From Vasconcelosia minhoensis LEGE 07310 (GTDB taxonomy: Bacteria > Cyanobacteriota > Cyanobacteriia > Phormidesmidales > Phormidesmidaceae): a DNA stretch of 64,000 nt. The notes below the pieces were generated by a model that ran no database searches, was not told the origin of the DNA, and saw only the letters and a program-made list of their open reading frames with translations. The stretch covers positions 17,516-81,515 of the forward strand of contig NZ_JADEXG010000018.1 in assembly GCF_015207255.1 (NCBI RefSeq). The letters are read 5' to 3'. Position numbers and translations under genes: made by a program. Below, one piece after another: positions 14,928 through 24,296 of this stretch; position 1 is the stretch's first letter, and every line of letters begins with the position of its first letter.

Positions 14928-16859
14928 ATGACAATTGCCCAGGAAAGAACTTCGTCCAAGGTCGCTTATACCGTCAATCATCCGCTGTCTCCGCTAACGC
15001 CGGAGGAAATTACAGCGGCGGTGGCGATTGTGAAACGAGAGCAGACTTTGGGCGATCGCGTCCGCTTTGCTACCGTGACGCTGAAGGAACCAGCCAAGCC
15101 CACGGTGCTCAGCTTTCAGCCGGGCGACCCGATTGAGCGGCGGGCCTTCCTAATTTTGCTCGACAACGACACCGCCAAAACCTACGAGGCGATCGTCTCC
15201 CTCACTGAAGAAACCGTCGAGGACTGGAAGCATATCCCCGACGTGCAGCCGCCGATCATGCTGGACGAGTTTATTGACTGCGAGGCGGCGGTTAAGGCGA
15301 ATCCTGAATTTCAGGCCGCGATCGCGAAGCGAGGCATCACCAATCCCGACCTGGTCATGGTCGATCCCTGGTCAGCGGGAAATTACGGCTTTGAAGATGA
15401 AAAAGGTGTGCGGCTGTCGCGGGCGCTCTGCTGGGTACGGGCCAACCCAACCGACAACGGCTATGCCCGCCCGATTGAGGGCGTCGTCCCTGTGGTGGAC
15501 CTCAACAAAATGGAGGTGATCCGGGTGGAAGATCATGGCGTAGTGCCGCTGCCGCCGGAGGATGGAAACTATTCGCCTGAGTTTGTCAGCAACTACCGTC
15601 AGGACATTAAGCCTTTAGAGATCGTTCAGCCCGAAGGCCCTAGCTTTGACGTGGAGGGCCACGAAATCCGCTGGCAAAAGTGGCGGATGCGAATTGGCTT
15701 CACGCCCCGCGAAGGGCTGGTGCTCTACACCGTCAGCTACAACAACGGCGGCGTCGAGCGGCCCATTTTCTACCGCGCCTCGCTGGCCGAGATGACCGTC
15801 CCCTACGGCGATCCCGAGCCCCATCACTACCGCAAGAATGCCTTTGACGTCGGCGAATACGGCATTGGTTCGCTGGCCAATTCGCTCAAGCTCGGCTGCG
15901 ACTGCCTGGGTGAAATCACCTATTTCGACGGCTACATTACCAACTCCAAAGGCGAAGTGGTCCAGATTGAGAACGCTATCTGCCTACATGAAGAGGACTT
16001 TGGCATTCTTTGGAAGCATCAGGACTGGCGCACCGAACAGACTGAGGTGCGGCGATCGCGGCGGCTGGTGGTCTCCTTCATCGCCACTGTTGGCAACTAT
16101 GAATACGGCTTCTACTGGTACTTCTACCAGGACGGCAACATCCAGTACGAGGTCAAGCTAACCGGCATTCTCAGCACGGCAGCCGTAATGCCGGGAGAGC
16201 AGCCTAAGTACGGTGTGCTGATTGCGCCCCAGCTCTATGCGCCAATCCATCAGCATGTCTTCAATATGCGGCTGGATATGTGCGTAGACGGCGAACAAAA
16301 CTCGGTTCACGAGGTTGACATTGTCCAAGCTGAGGACGCTGAAAATCCCTACGGCAATGCCTTCTATACTAAGTCTACCCCGCTTACCACGGAGCAGGAA
16401 GCGCAGCGATTGTTCGACCCGTTCAAAGCCCGCTACTGGAAAGTCGTTAACCCCGCCAAAACCAACGCCGTTGGCCAGCCGGTCGCCTACAAGCTCATGC
16501 CCGGCGAAAATACGCTACCCATGGCTCGCCCCGAGGCCAGTGTAATGAATCGCGCCACCTATATGACCAAGCATCTCTGGGTGACGCCCTACCACGAGGC
16601 AGAGAACTTTCCCGCCGGCGACTATCCCAATCAGCACCCCGGCGGGGCCGGACTGCCCGAATGGACTCAGGCCGACCGCTCGGTCGAGAACACGGACCTA
16701 GTAGTCTGGTATACCTTTGCCCACAGCCACATGCCCCGAGCCGAAGACTGGCCGGTGATGCCCACCGCCTATATCGGCTTTCACCTGAAGCCACTGAATT
16801 TCTTTGACCAGAACCCAGCGAATGATGTGCCACCCTCGAAGGGCCAGAGTTGCCATTGA
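14928..16859 (+). CDS. copper-containing primary amine oxidase (TPQ quinoprotein)
   Basis: 643 residues of the copper amine oxidase family, which oxidise primary amines to aldehydes, ammonia and hydrogen peroxide. The self-processing cofactor motif is intact: Tyr391 in VGNYEYGF becomes topaquinone. Copper ligands are His441 and His443 (HQHVFN) and His601 (HSHMPRAEDWPV), and the catalytic base is Asp307 (AFDVGEYGIG). No signal peptide is visible, so the enzyme is probably cytoplasmic. It follows PhyH and acyl-CoA-dehydrogenase-like genes on the same strand, suggesting a pathway that releases ammonia, which the nearby glutamine-synthetase-like enzyme might use. The natural substrate cannot be read from sequence. 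Confidence 0.95.
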   Translation: MTIAQERTSSKVAYTVNHPLSPLTPEEITAAVAIVKREQTLGDRVRFATVTLKEPAKPTVLSFQPGDPIERRAFLILLDNDTAKTYEAIVSLTEETVEDWKHIPDVQPPIMLDEFIDCEAAVKANPEFQAAIAKRGITNPDLVMVDPWSAGNYGFEDEKGVRLSRALCWVRANPTDNGYARPIEGVVPVVDLNKMEVIRVEDHGVVPLPPEDGNYSPEFVSNYRQDIKPLEIVQPEGPSFDVEGHEIRWQKWRMRIGFTPREGLVLYTVSYNNGGVERPIFYRASLAEMTVPYGDPEPHHYRKNAFDVGEYGIGSLANSLKLGCDCLGEITYFDGYITNSKGEVVQIENAICLHEEDFGILWKHQDWRTEQTEVRRSRRLVVSFIATVGNYEYGFYWYFYQDGNIQYEVKLTGILSTAAVMPGEQPKYGVLIAPQLYAPIHQHVFNMRLDMCVDGEQNSVHEVDIVQAEDAENPYGNAFYTKSTPLTTEQEAQRLFDPFKARYWKVVNPAKTNAVGQPVAYKLMPGENTLPMARPEASVMNRATYMTKHLWVTPYHEAENFPAGDYPNQHPGGAGLPEWTQADRSVENTDLVVWYTFAHSHMPRAEDWPVMPTAYIGFHLKPLNFFDQNPANDVPPSKGQSCH

Positions 16860-16867
16860 GCTATGGC

Positions 16868-18829
16868 CTACCTCAGCTGATGTTCTTCTCCATACACCAA
16901 TAGGCGCTCGATGGTGGTGAGGTGATACTGCCAGGTGCGGCGGCGGTAGGGGGCGCTGGCCATGTGCAGGGTGAAGCCGCTGCCCAGGTGGTTTTGGAGA
17001 AGGCGGAGGCGCGATCGCGCTGCCGTCACTCCTTGTCGCGAGGGATTCGCCGCCAGAGCGGCCAGCTCATCCCCCAGCTGATTGGCCTCAGCCGTCCACT
17101 GCTCCAGCCGGTAGGGGGGCATTTCTAATAGCTGCTGAGACAGGAGCCAGTTCCATTCTTGCTGGAGAGCCTGGTAGCGGGCCGCCGCCGTCGCAAACGG
17201 CTGCTGCTGGGGGGGAGGAGAATCGCGGGCGGAGCCCTGGGTGACGGCAAGGATTTTTTGCAGGCTGCCGTTGAGATTTTCGGCCGCGAATAGGGCGTAG
17301 CCGCTGACCGGCAGGTCGCGCAGCAGCTGAATCTGGTCTAGGGCGGCAGCGTTGACCAGGGGCAGCAGGCGAATGCCGGGGATAATCAGCGTTGCTCCGT
17401 AGTCGGCCTCCACCGTCCAGGGCCGAATTAGGGTCTCAAAGCGGGGCGTATCCAGGGCATAGCTCATCAGCACAATCCAGTCGAGGTCGCCCTGGATCGC
17501 CCAGCGGTTCCAGTCCTGCTGGAGCACCTGCCGCCGCTCATATTCCGACTGGGCAAATACCGCCGCCGAGATTACCAGATTGGGCCGCAGTCGCCGCAGC
17601 TCCTGGGATGCTTCTGCGACAAAGGTGCTGACCTGCTCGACCCGAAAGTCTGTCCACTGCTCCCAGAGAAGCTGCTGGCGCTGGCGCTCCGGGCCGACCA
17701 GCCAGGTGCTGCCGGGCGGGGTGAGGGTGAACGGATCGACGCCCGTCCGCTGCTCAAACTGCTGACGGGCAGCCCGGCCATAGCCAAAGGTGCGGTTGGC
17801 CGCCGGGTCTTGAAAGGGATAGCGAATATAGTCCAGATGAATACCGTCTACGTCGTAGCTGGTGGCAATTTCACCGAGCAGCCGCTGGATATAGCTGCGC
17901 ACTTCTGGATTGGCCGGGTCATAAAACGGCTTGGTCTGGCCCGATAGCGTTAGACGGCCCCGGTTGTCGTAGGCGGCCCAGTCCGGATGCTGGGCCAGCA
18001 CCGGCCCCGGATAGCTGATCGGTCGGTTCACCAGCGGGTTGTGCCGCTCGTTGCCCGCGGCGAAGACCCAAACCCAGGCGTGGACTTCGATGCCGCGCTG
18101 GTGGCCAAGGGCGATCGCGGCTCGCAGCGGGTCCCAGCCGCGGGTCAGCGGGTTTTGCTGCGGTGCCACCTGGCTGGGGTATATGGGATAGCCCGCGTTT
18201 ACCGTTTCGACGAAGACCGTATTGATGCCCGCTGCGGCCAGCCGGTCGAAGATGCCGGTCAGTCCTGCCGCCGAACCGGCCTGCACAATCGTCCCCCGGT
18301 CTAGCCAGATCGCCCGAATCTCCGGCTGGGCCAGCCGCTGGTCGGTCGGGAAGCTGGTCTGGAGCGCCTGTCGCGACTGAAGCCAGCGCTGCCACAGGGT
18401 TTCGTAGTCACCCTGGTTTACTAGGCTGGGCCAGTCCTGGAGCAGCTGCTGGGCATGAGTCAGGATAGGGGGTAGCGACCAGCGGGTGTTAGCGGGAGTT
18501 AGGCTGGCGGTGCGGGGGGACGCGATCGCGTCTGCCTGGAGCCGAGTGGGCTGGCCTTGAGCGTTCACTATTAACAATGCGCTTTCGTACCGTCCGACCA
18601 GGTTTTCCAGCTCCTGACGCATGGCGGGCAGCAGCTGCGGGTCAAAGCTCGCCGAGCCAACCGGGATGGCCGGGGGGGCGCTCTGTCCTTCGGGCGGCAG
18701 TGCCTGGGCCAGTCTCAGCTCAGTTCGGGAACTCACCGGCTCAGCAGGTTGGTGAGCGAGTCCGGCTGGGGCCAGCGCCAGCAAGGCTGTGGTGAGGCTA
18801 ATGAGGCGGGATGCGATCGCGAAATTCAA
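16868..18829 (-). CDS. secreted GHL10-family glycoside hydrolase-like protein
   Basis: 653-residue protein with an N-terminal signal peptide (MNFAIASRLISLTTALLALAPAGLA) and a central GHL10/DUF187 TIM-barrel domain, seen as EIRAIWLDRG, GINTVFVETVNAGYPIYPS, GIEVHAWVWVFAAGN, the acidic DGIHLDYIRYPF and later DLDWIVLMSYALD. Such proteins are widespread in cyanobacteria and are thought to act on cell-wall or exopolysaccharide glycans, but no reaction is established. The C-terminal 120 residues are helical and outside the barrel. The only start that keeps the signal peptide is a TTG at 18829 with no clear ribosome site. It is convergent with the amine oxidase gene 8 bp away. Confidence 0.8.
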   Translation of the reverse strand: MNFAIASRLISLTTALLALAPAGLAHQPAEPVSSRTELRLAQALPPEGQSAPPAIPVGSASFDPQLLPAMRQELENLVGRYESALLIVNAQGQPTRLQADAIASPRTASLTPANTRWSLPPILTHAQQLLQDWPSLVNQGDYETLWQRWLQSRQALQTSFPTDQRLAQPEIRAIWLDRGTIVQAGSAAGLTGIFDRLAAAGINTVFVETVNAGYPIYPSQVAPQQNPLTRGWDPLRAAIALGHQRGIEVHAWVWVFAAGNERHNPLVNRPISYPGPVLAQHPDWAAYDNRGRLTLSGQTKPFYDPANPEVRSYIQRLLGEIATSYDVDGIHLDYIRYPFQDPAANRTFGYGRAARQQFEQRTGVDPFTLTPPGSTWLVGPERQRQQLLWEQWTDFRVEQVSTFVAEASQELRRLRPNLVISAAVFAQSEYERRQVLQQDWNRWAIQGDLDWIVLMSYALDTPRFETLIRPWTVEADYGATLIIPGIRLLPLVNAAALDQIQLLRDLPVSGYALFAAENLNGSLQKILAVTQGSARDSPPPQQQPFATAAARYQALQQEWNWLLSQQLLEMPPYRLEQWTAEANQLGDELAALAANPSRQGVTAARSRLRLLQNHLGSGFTLHMASAPYRRRTWQYHLTTIERLLVYGEEHQLR

Positions 18830-19174
18830 AGGAACAAAGGCCGAAAAAGTGGGTCGTCAAAAGGATACTGCAAAGCAGGTTAACCAAAGTAGCTTAGAAG
18901 CCAATCGATTGGGGGCTGCTGGGGCGGCTTTAGAGAGCGGATTTAATTTGCTCAAACCCGCTGAGGGAAATTGGATAACGCTGCTTCTCAGAAGTACAGA
19001 GCCCGTTTGCGTAAGCTACTTGAGAATGCCCAATCTGAGCGAAAGCGGCTAAAACCTGTTAAAACTTGGACAGTACCCAGACAAAAAAAGCCGGTTTTTG
19101 GCGAATTTTTATCGGTTCTAGGGCCGTTTTCGCCAAAGCTATTCGCCTTTCTTGAAATTCCTTAGCCTTAAACT

Positions 19175-20773
19175 ATGCGCGTTCTCCTGGTCTACCCTCG
19201 ATTTCCCAAGACGATCGAGTCCTATGAAAAAGTGTTGGAGCTGATTGACCGTAAGGCAACCATGCCGCCGCTGGGGCTGATTACCGTTGCCGCTATTTTG
19301 CCGCAAACGTGGGACTTTCAGCTGGTCGACTGCAACGTGCGGGACATTACCGAAGCCGAATGGAACTGGGCCGACCTGGTGATTATGTCGGCTATGATTG
19401 TGCAAAAGCCCGACCTGCTGGTGCTGATCCAGGAGGCCAAACAGCGCGGCAAACCGGTGGCGGTAGGCGGTCCCTTCCCGACCTCAGTGCCGCAAGATTC
19501 GCTAGCAGCCGGGGCCGATTATTTAATTTTGGACGAGGGGGAAGTGACCCTGCCGATGTTCGTCGCAGCGCTGGAGCGGGGCGAAACCCAAGGTACGTTT
19601 CGCTCCGACGGCGAAAAGCCCGACGTTACCGGTACGCCCGTTCCTCGCTATGACCTGCTGGAGCTGAATGCCTACAGCACGATGTGCGTCCAGTTCTCGC
19701 GCGGCTGTCCCTTCCAGTGCGAATTTTGCGACATCATTGTGCTCTATGGCCGCAAGCCGCGGACGAAAACGCCGCAGCAGCTGCTGGCCGAGCTGGAATG
19801 CCTCTACCAGCTGGGCTGGCGGCGGATGATTTTCATGGTGGATGACAACTTTATTGGCAATCAGCGCAATGTCAGGCTGCTGCTGGCTGAGCTCAAGGGC
19901 TGGATGGCCGAGCGCGGATATCCCTTTAGCTTCATTACCGAGGCGTCCCTCGATCTGGCGCAAAACCAGACTCTGATGGAGCAGATGGTGGACTGCAACT
20001 TTAAGGCGGTGTTTTTAGGAATCGAGACGCCGGATACCGACAGTCTGCAAATGACTAAAAAGTTTCAGAATATGCGCAGTTCCCTCGTCGATGCGGTCTG
20101 GACGATCAACCAGGCCGGGCTGCGGGCCATGGCCGGGTTTATTATCGGCTTCGATGGTGAAAAATCTGGGGCGGGCGATCGCATTATTGAATTCGTCGAG
20201 CAGACGGCCATCCCCACAACGACCTTTGGCATGCTCCAGGCGCTGCCCAATACGGCGCTTTGGCATCGCCTCAGCCGCGAGGGTCGGCTGCTGGAAAGTC
20301 CCAGCTCTGGCAATCAGACTGTGCTGATGAACTTTGTCCCGACTCGCCCGATGGCAGAGATTGCCGAAGAATATCTCCATGCCTTCTGTACGCTTTACGA
20401 ACCCAAGCGGTTTCTCGACCGCACCTATCGCCATTTTCTGCATATGACTCCTCCCCGGCATCGGGCAGCCTTCAAGCGTCCGGCCCTAGCCGACCTTAAG
20501 GCGCTAGCGATCATCGTCTGGCGGCAGGGCTTCAAGCGCGACACCCGCTGGATGTTCTGGCATCATCTGTTCAGCATTCTGAAAAATAATCCGGCCCTGT
20601 GGGAGCAGTACCTCACCGTCTGCGCCTATGCCGAGCATTTCTGCGAAATTCGTCAGGTGGTACGCGACCAGGTGGAAGCGCAGGTCGCTCAGATTGGTCA
20701 GCAGAAGCCGATCGCTAAGGTAGAGGCGGAGAAGATTGGGGAAGCGGGTTCGGTGGCGGTAGGTAAGCGGTAG
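19175..20773 (+). CDS. B12-binding radical SAM protein (DUF4070 type)
   Basis: 532 residues. An N-terminal cobalamin-binding-like domain (about 1-145; MPPLGLITVAAILP, VGGPFPTSVP) precedes a radical SAM core with Cys178, Cys182 and Cys185 (SRGCPFQCEFCDI). A DUF4070-like C-terminal domain contains MAGFIIGFDGEKSGAGDRI and the ALPNTALWHRL stretch. Close relatives include the hopanoid C2-methylase HpnP and several unassigned cyanobacterial methylase-like enzymes, so a methyl transfer to an unactivated carbon is likely. No hopanoid genes are next to it, so I do not assign hpnP. The C-terminal 60 residues are charged and variable. Confidence 0.8.
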   Translation: MRVLLVYPRFPKTIESYEKVLELIDRKATMPPLGLITVAAILPQTWDFQLVDCNVRDITEAEWNWADLVIMSAMIVQKPDLLVLIQEAKQRGKPVAVGGPFPTSVPQDSLAAGADYLILDEGEVTLPMFVAALERGETQGTFRSDGEKPDVTGTPVPRYDLLELNAYSTMCVQFSRGCPFQCEFCDIIVLYGRKPRTKTPQQLLAELECLYQLGWRRMIFMVDDNFIGNQRNVRLLLAELKGWMAERGYPFSFITEASLDLAQNQTLMEQMVDCNFKAVFLGIETPDTDSLQMTKKFQNMRSSLVDAVWTINQAGLRAMAGFIIGFDGEKSGAGDRIIEFVEQTAIPTTTFGMLQALPNTALWHRLSREGRLLESPSSGNQTVLMNFVPTRPMAEIAEEYLHAFCTLYEPKRFLDRTYRHFLHMTPPRHRAAFKRPALADLKALAIIVWRQGFKRDTRWMFWHHLFSILKNNPALWEQYLTVCAYAEHFCEIRQVVRDQVEAQVAQIGQQKPIAKVEAEKIGEAGSVAVGKR

Positions 20774-20904
20774 GGGGGTGATGGGGTTTGGTGTCTGAGT
20801 CGGCGTAGTGCAAACCTGTTGGACGTTTGAGAATCTGGCTGTGATGGCGCCGGTCGGGGAACGATAGTTCTTATTGTGGAGTCGCTGCCCGTGGGACCTT
20901 GACC

Positions 20905-23900
20905 ATGCCGCTGACCATTCGACTGGATCTGGATTCAGAATCGGTTCAGGCTCATCTATTAGAAGGGTTAGACCAATGGCGGCGGCTGGGACTGCTTTCG
21001 GACGATCAGATTCGGCGCATGGCCGTTGTGCTGAGCCAGCCTTTGCCTGTCGTTCCCGAGGCCACTGCTGCTGAGTCTAAGACAGAAACGACAGAGACTG
21101 CCGCGCCGAACTTTACGACGGCCTTGGTCCAACAGCCGCGGCGGCCCCGACCTTCGCTGAGACTGCGATCGCTCTTAGCCGAAATCAGCGTCGTCTGGCT
21201 GCTGTTCCTCGGCGTTTTTCTAGTCGTCGTTTCCTCAGGGGTGCTGGCGGCGATCCAGTGGGACAATTTTTCTCGGGTGGGGCAGTACGGCATTCTGCTG
21301 GCCTATACGCTGGCTTTTTGGGCCGCGAGCCGCTGGACGCAGCGCCAGCCCAGATTGCAGCAGACGACCCGAATGCTGACCCTGACGACGCTGCTGATTA
21401 TCCCCGTCAATTTTTGGATGATGGATGCGCTGGCGGTGGCCCGGGGTAGCGGTCTAATCGTCGCTATGGGAGCCGCTCTGGGCCTGAGTTTTCTGACGCT
21501 AGACCGGCTGAAGCCGCTCCAGCCGTCTAGCTGTTGGTTGTCCGTAATCAATGCGCTGGTGCTGAGCTGGCTGCATTGGGGCTGGGATTGGGGCGGCTGG
21601 CCTTTGCTGGCGACCTATATCGGTACCGTCGGTACGGCGGCTAATCTAACCCACCAAATTGGCCAGCACGGAGCCAGCGAACCGCTGAATAGATCAGAGA
21701 ATGCGCCTGAGGCATCTAGCCAAGAGCGGTCCGTTTTTGCCTTTAGCATGCTGCCGCTAGCGCTAATGCTGCTGCTGGCCCGCTCGCTACTGGTGGCTCA
21801 GGTGCCGGTGAGCCAGCTGGGGCTAGCCCTGGGCATCTGCGGCTGGCTGCTCTGTCGGCTGCGTCGCCCGCAGCCCCTGTGGAGCTGGCCGGGAGCGGGA
21901 CTGTTGCTGCTGGGCTGGTCGGTATGCGTCTGGCGACAGCCGCCGCTCCAGGCGATCGCGGTTAGCGGCCTGGCCCTGCACCTGCTGACGGCCCGACTGC
22001 AGCGGCACTGGCGCGGCGGCGACCTGCTGGCCCTGATTCTGGTGGCTTTTCAGACTTACTGGCTGACCTGGTTTGTCCTACCAGCTGCAGTGCGGCAGGG
22101 TTTGTTAGCGGGGCTGTCTAACCTGGCTCCGACGGCGGTGATGGCCGAACAGTTTGCCGGGATTGGCCTGTTTCCTGCCGTTTTGGGACTGCTGGGGCTT
22201 GGGGCAGCGCTGCGTCGCTGGCAGCAGCCCAGGCTAGCTCAGCAAACCCGCTATGGTGCCCTGGCGTTGGGAACGCTCCTGTTTTTGCTCAGTGCCACTA
22301 ATGCCCTGACGGCAGCCGTCAATCTGCTGCTGTCGGCGCTGACGCTGGGGATTTTGGCGCGATCGCGGGTCGCCCGTCCGCTGCTCTATCTGACGCATAT
22401 CACCGTGATCGCGGCTCTGCTGGGCTGGATTAATCTGCTCTGGCCGGGGCTGAGTAGCGATCTCTGGGGCCTGGTGCTGCTGGCGCTGACGACGGTGGAA
22501 TGGATTGCATGCGTTGGGGAGCGCTATCGCCGCTGGCGGCAGAGCGCCTGGCATCTGGGCCTGGTACTGGCGGCGGCAGCTTACTTCCTGCTGCTCGACG
22601 GTGCCGCTGCGGATGGGAACTATCCCTGGGCCTGGTTACTCGTACCGATATTGCTAACGGGGCTAGCGAGCCGACAAACTTTTCCAGAGCCCCAGGCGGC
22701 GGTCGTCCTGACAATGGTAGCGCTGATCTGCCAGACGCCCTTTTTAGCGTTGGCCAGTCCCAGTCTGCGGCTGGTCAGCTTTGGCCTGGGGACGCTGCTG
22801 ATGGCAGTCAATAGCCGCCGCCTACCCAATTTGGGAGTAGCGCTGTTTACCGTCGGGTCGGGGCTGGCCTGCTTGCTCAATGGGGCAGATGTCCTGAGTC
22901 GAGACGGGCTGGCGTTTGACCAATGGGGATTGCTGATGACAGGGCTGACGGTAGGTCTATGGGGACTGCGGAGTGTTTTTCGCCAGCGGTCCCCGGCTCA
23001 GGTCTATGCGCAAGCCTGCGACCTCTGGGCTAGGTTCATCGCTGGTCTGCTATTGCTCTACCTGTCGGGGCTGTTGGTCTGGGCCTATACCACTTTCTTA
23101 GGACTACTAGAGCCGGGCAGAGCCTTGCGTCTTGGCTTCATCAGCAGCCTGATACTGCTGGCTGGCCTGGTCTATCGCAATCGACCCCAGACAGAGTGGG
23201 TCAACTGGTTCACTGGCTGGACAGCGGAGGCTACCGTACTGGCCGCGATCGCGCTCATCGAGCCAAGCCTACCTGCGGCTGTAATTGCCACCCTGACCCT
23301 GGGTCTGATTACCCAGCTAACAGGCGACTGGCGGGTTACAAGATCGCGCTATCGGCCCAGCTGGCAAGGCATCCCGCTGACCTATGCCGGGCTGGGAATG
23401 CTGAACGGGCACTACGAGGGACTAACCACGACCACGGGATTTTATACCCTGGCGGCGGCGGTGATTGTGATTGGCGTGGGTCGTCGTCGCCGCCGGCTGA
23501 GGCCGCTGACCTATCTGGGACTGGGCTTAGTTTCGGCTGCAGCCTACGAAAAGCTGATCTATCATCTCTTCCTGGTCTCGGGTGGAGCGGCGGGAGACGG
23601 GCTGACGCTGATGGCCGGGCTGGGGTTGGCCATCGCGATCGCCCTGGCGACGGGTCGGAGCGGCTTTGCCCATTTTTACCGTCCTGAGCACTGCCAGCAG
23701 CATTACCCTACCCAGTCTGCTAATTGTCGGTGCCTTCTATGCCTGGCTGGCTAAACGGCTGGACGCCGTTCGCCTGAGCTATCTCAGCATTGGGCTGCTG
23801 GACTGGGCGCTGCTGCGCTATCTGAGCGATCAGGATTGGATCAATTTACTCTGGCTGGGGCTTCTGCTAGGGCTGTCGCTGCTCTACGTAATTCAGCTCG

Positions 23901-24295
23901 ACCCTGGCCTGCAGGCCATAGAAGATCGCGAAAAACGTCATTGGCTGAGACTACTGGCAATCGGCCTGATTGGGCTAACGGCGCTCTACCAGGTTGAAGT
24001 GTCGTCCGCACCGCTGGTTCAGGCCGGGGTGACGCTGCTGCTCAGTACGGGGTTCATCCTGGCCGGGCTGATCCTACACATTCGCGCCCCTCTCTATATC
24101 GGCACGGTCACCTTCGTTTTCCAGGTGCTGCGAGTGATCGGCTTATATATTGACATCAACGGCACCCTGCTCTGGGCGATTGGTATTGTCCTGGGACTGC
24201 TGTTTATCTGGACTGCCTCCACCTTTGAATCGCGGCGATCACAGGTGAACGAGCTGATGTCCGCCTGGGCCAGTGAGCTGGAAAATTGGGAATAG
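20905..24295 (+). CDS. large polytopic membrane protein (DUF2157-like), frameshifted
   Basis: A soluble N-terminus of about 90 residues (LEGLDQWRRLGLLSDDQIRRM, the usual DUF2157 opening) is followed by some 25-30 hydrophobic segments. The reading frame that starts at ATG 20905 ends at 23754 with a non-hydrophobic tail (FYRPEHCQQHYPTQ). The same kind of membrane sequence continues without a break in the +1 frame to 24295 (SLLIVGAFYAWLAKRLDAVRL to WASELENWE). One base gained or lost around 23650-23690, possibly in the T-run at 23673-23677, explains both. The joined protein would be about 1130 residues. Function is unknown. Whether the shift is real or a sequencing error cannot be told here. Confidence 0.7.
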
Positions 24296-24296
24296 C

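Noticed and set aside
19060..19080. AACCTGTTAAAACTTGG-like half site before the radical SAM gene as a member of the palindrome regulon
   Set aside because: Only one arm matches and symmetry is poor; likely chance.
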